Below the pieces are notes generated by a model, which was not told where the DNA came from, did not search any database, and saw only the letters and a program-made list of their open reading frames with translations. DNA of 11,827 nt from Acanthaster planci (lineage: Eukaryota; Echinodermata; Asteroidea; Valvatida; Acanthasteridae): the NCBI RefSeq assembly GCF_001949145.1, contig NW_019091496.1:777627-789453 (forward strand), written 5' to 3'. A program made the position numbers and the translations under genes. The stretch's first letter is position 1. Each line of letters opens with the position of its first letter. Below, piece by piece: positions 9,293-11,827 of the stretch.

Positions 9293-9445
9293 CTACCATG
9301 CAGACTGTCTGCTGTCCTCCTGGGTCGTGATGAGGTCGATGATGGCCTGCATGATCCGGCCCTCCTTGGTGTCTTGACGCCAGCAGGTCATCCCTGGTTG
9401 GCTGATCTTCTGTTGCAGCAGCTTGTCCAGTTCACACCGGAGATC
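9293..9445 (-). CDS. DHX36: DHX36 last coding exon (C-terminal end of DEAH-box G-quadruplex helicase)
   Basis: This exon encodes the final 50 residues and the TAG stop of an ATP-dependent DEAH-box helicase that unwinds DNA and RNA G-quadruplexes in nucleus and cytoplasm. The acceptor is TTGCCAG|GATCTCC on the minus strand, so the exon opens in phase 0 with DLRCELDKLLQQKI. This matches the vertebrate DHX36 segment that directly follows the OB-fold (ELRKELDILLQEKI, recalled from memory). The second landmark is AIIDLITTQE, again the DHX36-type C-terminal helix. The protein ends about ten residues later, somewhat earlier than in vertebrates, whose extra tail is aromatic and proline-rich. GC content is clearly above that of the flanking intron. 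It joins the 10625-10777 exon with matching phase 0. Paralogues such as DHX57, DHX29 or YTHDC2 are less likely because both landmarks fit DHX36. Confidence 0.9.
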   Translation of the reverse strand, partial: DLRCELDKLLQQKISQPGMTCWRQDTKEGRIMQAIIDLITTQEDSRQSAW

Positions 9446-9545
9446 CTGGCAATGTTGGGATATATCCACAAAAGTCAGCAATTTTCTTCTAGCACAGAGG
9501 TACATCTCTCAGGGCTTTGGGGTAAATGAAAAATTTTGTGGCTCT

Positions 9546-9584
9546 CAAAATGCCACAATGTTTTGTAATGTACGTGGCATTTTG
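9546..9584. repeat. Perfect 11 bp hairpin beside the TTAA element
   Basis: The left arm CAAAATGCCAC (9546-9556) and right arm GTGGCATTTTG (9574-9584) are exact reverse complements around a 17-base loop. It ends 4 bases before the left TTAA of the neighbouring element. It may be part of an older fold-back element rather than a functional RNA. Confidence 0.6.
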
Positions 9585-9588
9585 CTTT

Positions 9589-10188
9589 TTAACCACTTGC
9601 AACCAGGGAGCCCAGTTTCAGGTACCTTGGATTTGTACGCATAGCCAGGGTGCCCGAAATTGGACGAAAGAGCTGGGCCTTGCAACAAAAGACTGTACTC
9701 TGAACAAAAGACTGAGCCGCTGGGAATTGCCAGCATTTTTTTACGTCGTCAATAGCGGAGGAAATCTGTCATTGTTTTGAAAGATTATACCACTGTTTGT
9801 GGCATTCAGAGCGAGCGGATTACCACGGGGGACAAAAGCGCTCCACCACTCAAGTGATGAGTGATACAATACTGCTGCACGCTTATCAGGCCCCTATTGA
9901 AAAGATGCCAGCAGCGCACTGTTCTAGTTTTGGGAACAAAAGAAACTTATGTAAAAAACCACACAATCTGAGCTCTTTTTACAAAGTGGCAGGCCTCGCT
10001 GAAATACTCTGGCATCAATAGATGTTGTCTGTCAGATCAGAGTAGCCACCAGACAGTCACTCAATGGGGTTTAGGCATTCAGGAAAAGAAGACATGAATT
10101 TTCGAAGATTTTTGAAAATCGAAGATACTGAAAAATTGCCCGGTTTTAAACACAGTACTTCCAAAGGCACCTGGCATTAAGTGGTTAA
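9589..10188. mobile_element. TTAA-flanked non-autonomous element (piggyBac-like MITE) in DHX36 intron
   Basis: The left end reads TTAACCACTT at 9589-9598. The right end reads AAGTGGTTAA at 10179-10188, its exact reverse complement. Beyond these 10 bp the arms stay similar with small gaps: ACCAGGGAGCC on the left against GCCAGGTGCC in the reversed right end. A TTAA duplication with short inverted ends is the hallmark of the piggyBac superfamily. The total length is 600 bp including both TTAA copies. No transposase ORF is present, so it would depend on a source elsewhere. The superfamily assignment is inference from the target site alone. Confidence 0.6.
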
Positions 10189-10324
10189 ATTGTTAATATC
10201 TGGAGTGCTTCAAACCAGTTAGTACAGTGCACAGCTTAACGTTAACATGGAAGGCAAAACTACAGCACTCACCAGAACAAAAAATTGGTGCTGATTGAGT
10301 GAGCAGAGTAAGGTCCATGGAATA

Positions 10325-10462
10325 CTAGTGCCTAGGGCTCATACCTGCATTGTCATACATCCTAGTAAAGTCCAATATCGCTATAGTGACCTCATCACTA
10401 GCCCCAAAACAAATCAATGATGCATCATCCAGCTCCTCATAAAAATCAAAGGCATGTTTCAT
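10325..10462 (-). CDS. Unidentified 45-codon ORF inside the last DHX36 intron
   Basis: I do not recognise this product. On the minus strand an ATG at 10462-10460 opens MKHAFDFYEELDDASLICFG and the frame closes at TAG 10325-10327. The frame is also open about 18 codons upstream of the ATG. The composition (alternating acidic, aromatic and aliphatic residues) looks more protein-like than the other intronic ORFs. A reasonable donor, GCAG|GTATGA, lies inside it on the same strand as DHX36. It could be an alternative exon, a fragment of a transposon protein, or chance. The two flanking DHX36 exons join in matching phase without it, so it is not needed for the main transcript. Confidence 0.25.
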   Translation of the reverse strand: MKHAFDFYEELDDASLICFGASDEVTIAILDFTRMYDNAGMSPRH

Positions 10463-10624
10463 GTTACTGGACACGTGACTGCGCTTGTGAGTTACCTTGC
10501 TTGTGCTGCACTTGTCATGTTCTCAACTACAATGACAAGCAAGTTAAACACTGTTCAAAACAGCATCCTCGGACGTTCCATTGAGGACCCCATGTTTGAG
10601 GACAGGGAATCAGTGATGGCTTAC

Positions 10625-10777
10625 CTTGACTAAACGGGCTATTCTGGCCGGGGCGGAGAATTTGATGTAATCGTCGACGGTGATCATCTCCAGCCCTTCC
10701 TCTTCGGTGACACCGATCTTCCCGCCAAAGAACAGGAGAGGGTAGGGCTCTACAGCACTGGTGTCATGGAGAAACAC
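10625..10777 (-). CDS. DHX36: DHX36 penultimate coding exon (C-terminal OB-fold segment)
   Basis: This 153 bp exon (51 codons, phase 0 at both ends) encodes part of the C-terminal OB-fold of the DEAH/RHA helicase family. It begins VFLHDTSAVEPYPLLFFGGK and ends in PARIARLVK. The HDT..V.PY.LLFFGG core, an acidic variable loop, a TVDDYIKF strand and the PARIA.LVK helix follow the DHX36 order. In DHX36 the OB-fold contacts the G-quadruplex together with the N-terminal DHX36-specific motif. The acceptor is a strong pyrimidine tract ending CCCCCACAG, read from plus 10778-10795. The donor is AAG|GTAAGC, read from plus 10619-10624. The catalytic RecA domains, winged-helix and ratchet domains are not in the window and must lie beyond the right edge. 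Identification rests on recalled family sequence, not a database search. Confidence 0.92.
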
Positions 10778-10933
10778 CTGTGGGGGAGGGGAAGACAGAG
10801 GAACTGACAACAAACTTGGAGCAAGGATGGCTCATGAGGGGTGTCGGCGGAGGTGCACTCGAAGAAGTTAAAGGGGGTGAACTCAACAGCAGCCGTGTGC
10901 ACCAGAGTGCACAAAGCAGGAGAATGACCACCA

Positions 10934-11176
10934 GGGGCCAATTTCACAGTGCTGCTTGAGCAAAAAATTTGTTTGAGCTTGAAAAAACCTTGCTGGACAA
11001 ATCAGGTTACCAGCCCAAACGTTTTGTGATGTATATTGTTTTGGAATGGTATTTACCTGTCTTTTGGTTAGCATGACAATTATGTAGAGTTTGAAATGGT
11101 AAACTTTGTATATTAAGCAAGGTTTTTTCGTGCTTAAGCAAGTTCTGTGCTTAAGCAGCTCTAGGAAATTGGCCCC
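10934..11176. mobile_element. 243 bp MITE with 60 bp inverted arms
   Basis: The left arm (10934-10993) starts GGGGCCAATTTC. The right arm (11117-11176) ends with its exact complement GAAATTGGCCCC. Aligned over 60 bp the arms differ at 11 positions (about 82% identity), ending in a matched AAAAAACCTTGC block. The 123 bp between the arms has no coding potential. The GCTGCTTAAGCA-like arm motifs recall a family abundant in sea-star genomes, from memory only. A clear target-site duplication is not visible; the flanks are CCA on the left and AGG on the right. It lies in the intron upstream of the penultimate DHX36 exon. Confidence 0.85.
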
Positions 11177-11827
11177 AGGGGGTTACATCAAACCGCACGT
11201 TTACCGAATCCAAGTGTTCGGGAAACACCACCCAACAGGTGCGAATGTCAGATGCACGTCTAATTACTCTCAAATATGTCACTGCAAGGTTAGTATCCAT
11301 CTCACCAGAGTGCCAAAGGGCAAATGTTCCTTTCCCCTAAAATTTTTATTAAAGGAAGTGTTTCTACCTTTAATTTGTATGAAACAACAGTAGCTCCGTC
11401 AATCTCTGAACCGGAGTTATGACCGCAGGACTGGGTTTTTCAGCAGCGCGATGATTTTCAACCAATTCTGCCCTTCACTAGTAAAATGCACATACATTTT
11501 ATACGTGGAATTCTTTTACAGGCACCCGGCCCAAAAAAATGGAACCAGGTTTTGATATCGACAGGTTCACAGGCCTGAGTGACAGGCCCATACATGCCAG
11601 TTTCATCCACTTTGGTCAGATCTCTTTGAGTCAACGAAAGCCACGTCCTTCAGACAGCCACACACAATGTCCAACAAGACTGACTTGTAACACAGCAAGC
11701 CTACAAATATTCGCTTGTAGGAACCACCTCATAGAGGACATTTTTCACATATCATCCTGCCGCTAACCACACATTTATTACAACTATACCTCATGCATAT
11801 TCATGATCGAATACTGAAGTCTAATTA
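11177..11827. other. Gene-free stretch, probably DHX36 intron
   Basis: I could place no exon here on either strand. The next upstream DHX36 exon would be expected on the minus strand with VHP.SVN-type coding, and no such stretch was found, so this is most likely intron. A short hairpin, CCTACAA/TTGTAGG, sits near 11700-11721. The plus-strand ORFs in this stretch look random. Confidence 0.5.

Larger units (their letters stand above)
9446..10624 (-). other. Last intron of DHX36
   Basis: This 1179 bp GT-AG intron separates the last two DHX36 coding exons. The minus-strand donor is GTAAGC and the acceptor is TTGCCAG. It contains a TTAA-flanked element, a fold-back hairpin just outside that element, and a 45-codon minus-strand ORF, each listed separately. 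Plus-strand ORFs across it show no coding character. Confidence 0.88.

Noticed and set aside
9284-9780. Overlapping plus-strand ORFs across the last DHX36 exon and intron
   Set aside because: They are antisense shadows of the helicase exon or random intronic ORFs without splice or start context.
10265-10300. Minus-strand donor TTCTG|GTGAGT inside the last DHX36 intron
   Set aside because: The flanking exons join in phase 0 exactly as in the known protein, and no coding sequence precedes this donor.
10781-10930. GC-richer stretch upstream of the penultimate DHX36 exon, open on the minus strand (LVHTAAVEFTPFNFF)
   Set aside because: It is in a different frame from the adjoining exon, does not match the expected DHX36 sequence, and the intron's pyrimidine tract ending in CAG lies between them.

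Overview
This is an AT-rich window from a marine invertebrate nuclear genome. The sequence shows GT-AG introns, dispersed inverted-repeat elements, simple repeats with many ATGTAC runs, no bacterial-type operons, and one undetermined base at 3514. The best-supported gene encodes the C-terminus of the DEAH-box helicase DHX36 (RHAU/G4R1). A small inverted-repeat element that begins GGGGCCAATTTC and contains GCTGCTTAAGCA-like arms resembles a family I associate with sea stars. Asteroidea, or a related echinoderm or hemichordate, is therefore my best guess; this is inference only.

Right part (about 9.3-11.8 kb): the last two coding exons of DHX36 lie on the minus strand (10625-10777 and 9293-9445). 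They are separated by a 1.2 kb intron, and the remaining exons must lie beyond the right edge. The last intron carries a 600 bp TTAA-flanked, piggyBac-like non-autonomous element (9589-10188) and a small unexplained minus-strand ORF (10325-10462). A 243 bp MITE with 60 bp inverted arms (10934-11176) lies in the intron upstream of the penultimate exon.

Left and middle part (about 2.2-7.7 kb): scattered small minus-strand exons look like one multi-exon gene for a short, acidic, charged protein that I do not recognise. Its CpG-richer promoter, with a perfect CRE (TGACGTCA) and an E-box, lies near 7.57-7.72 kb. Donors and acceptors are good, but the best-looking reading frame of each exon does not join cleanly. 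The model is provisional: alternative exons, an undetected exon, a base error or pseudogene decay are all possible.

The rest is intergenic or intronic sequence. It holds a second TTAA-flanked MITE (2516-2829, perfect 14 bp termini), two short tandem arrays (181-280 and about 1731-1868), a possible 1 kb element bounded by CTACTCAAA ends (1019-2058), a diverged tandem duplication with a 189 bp period (6533-6842), and several hairpins. The long ORFs outside the exons look like chance. I see no CRISPR array, tRNA, rRNA or prokaryotic-type system.
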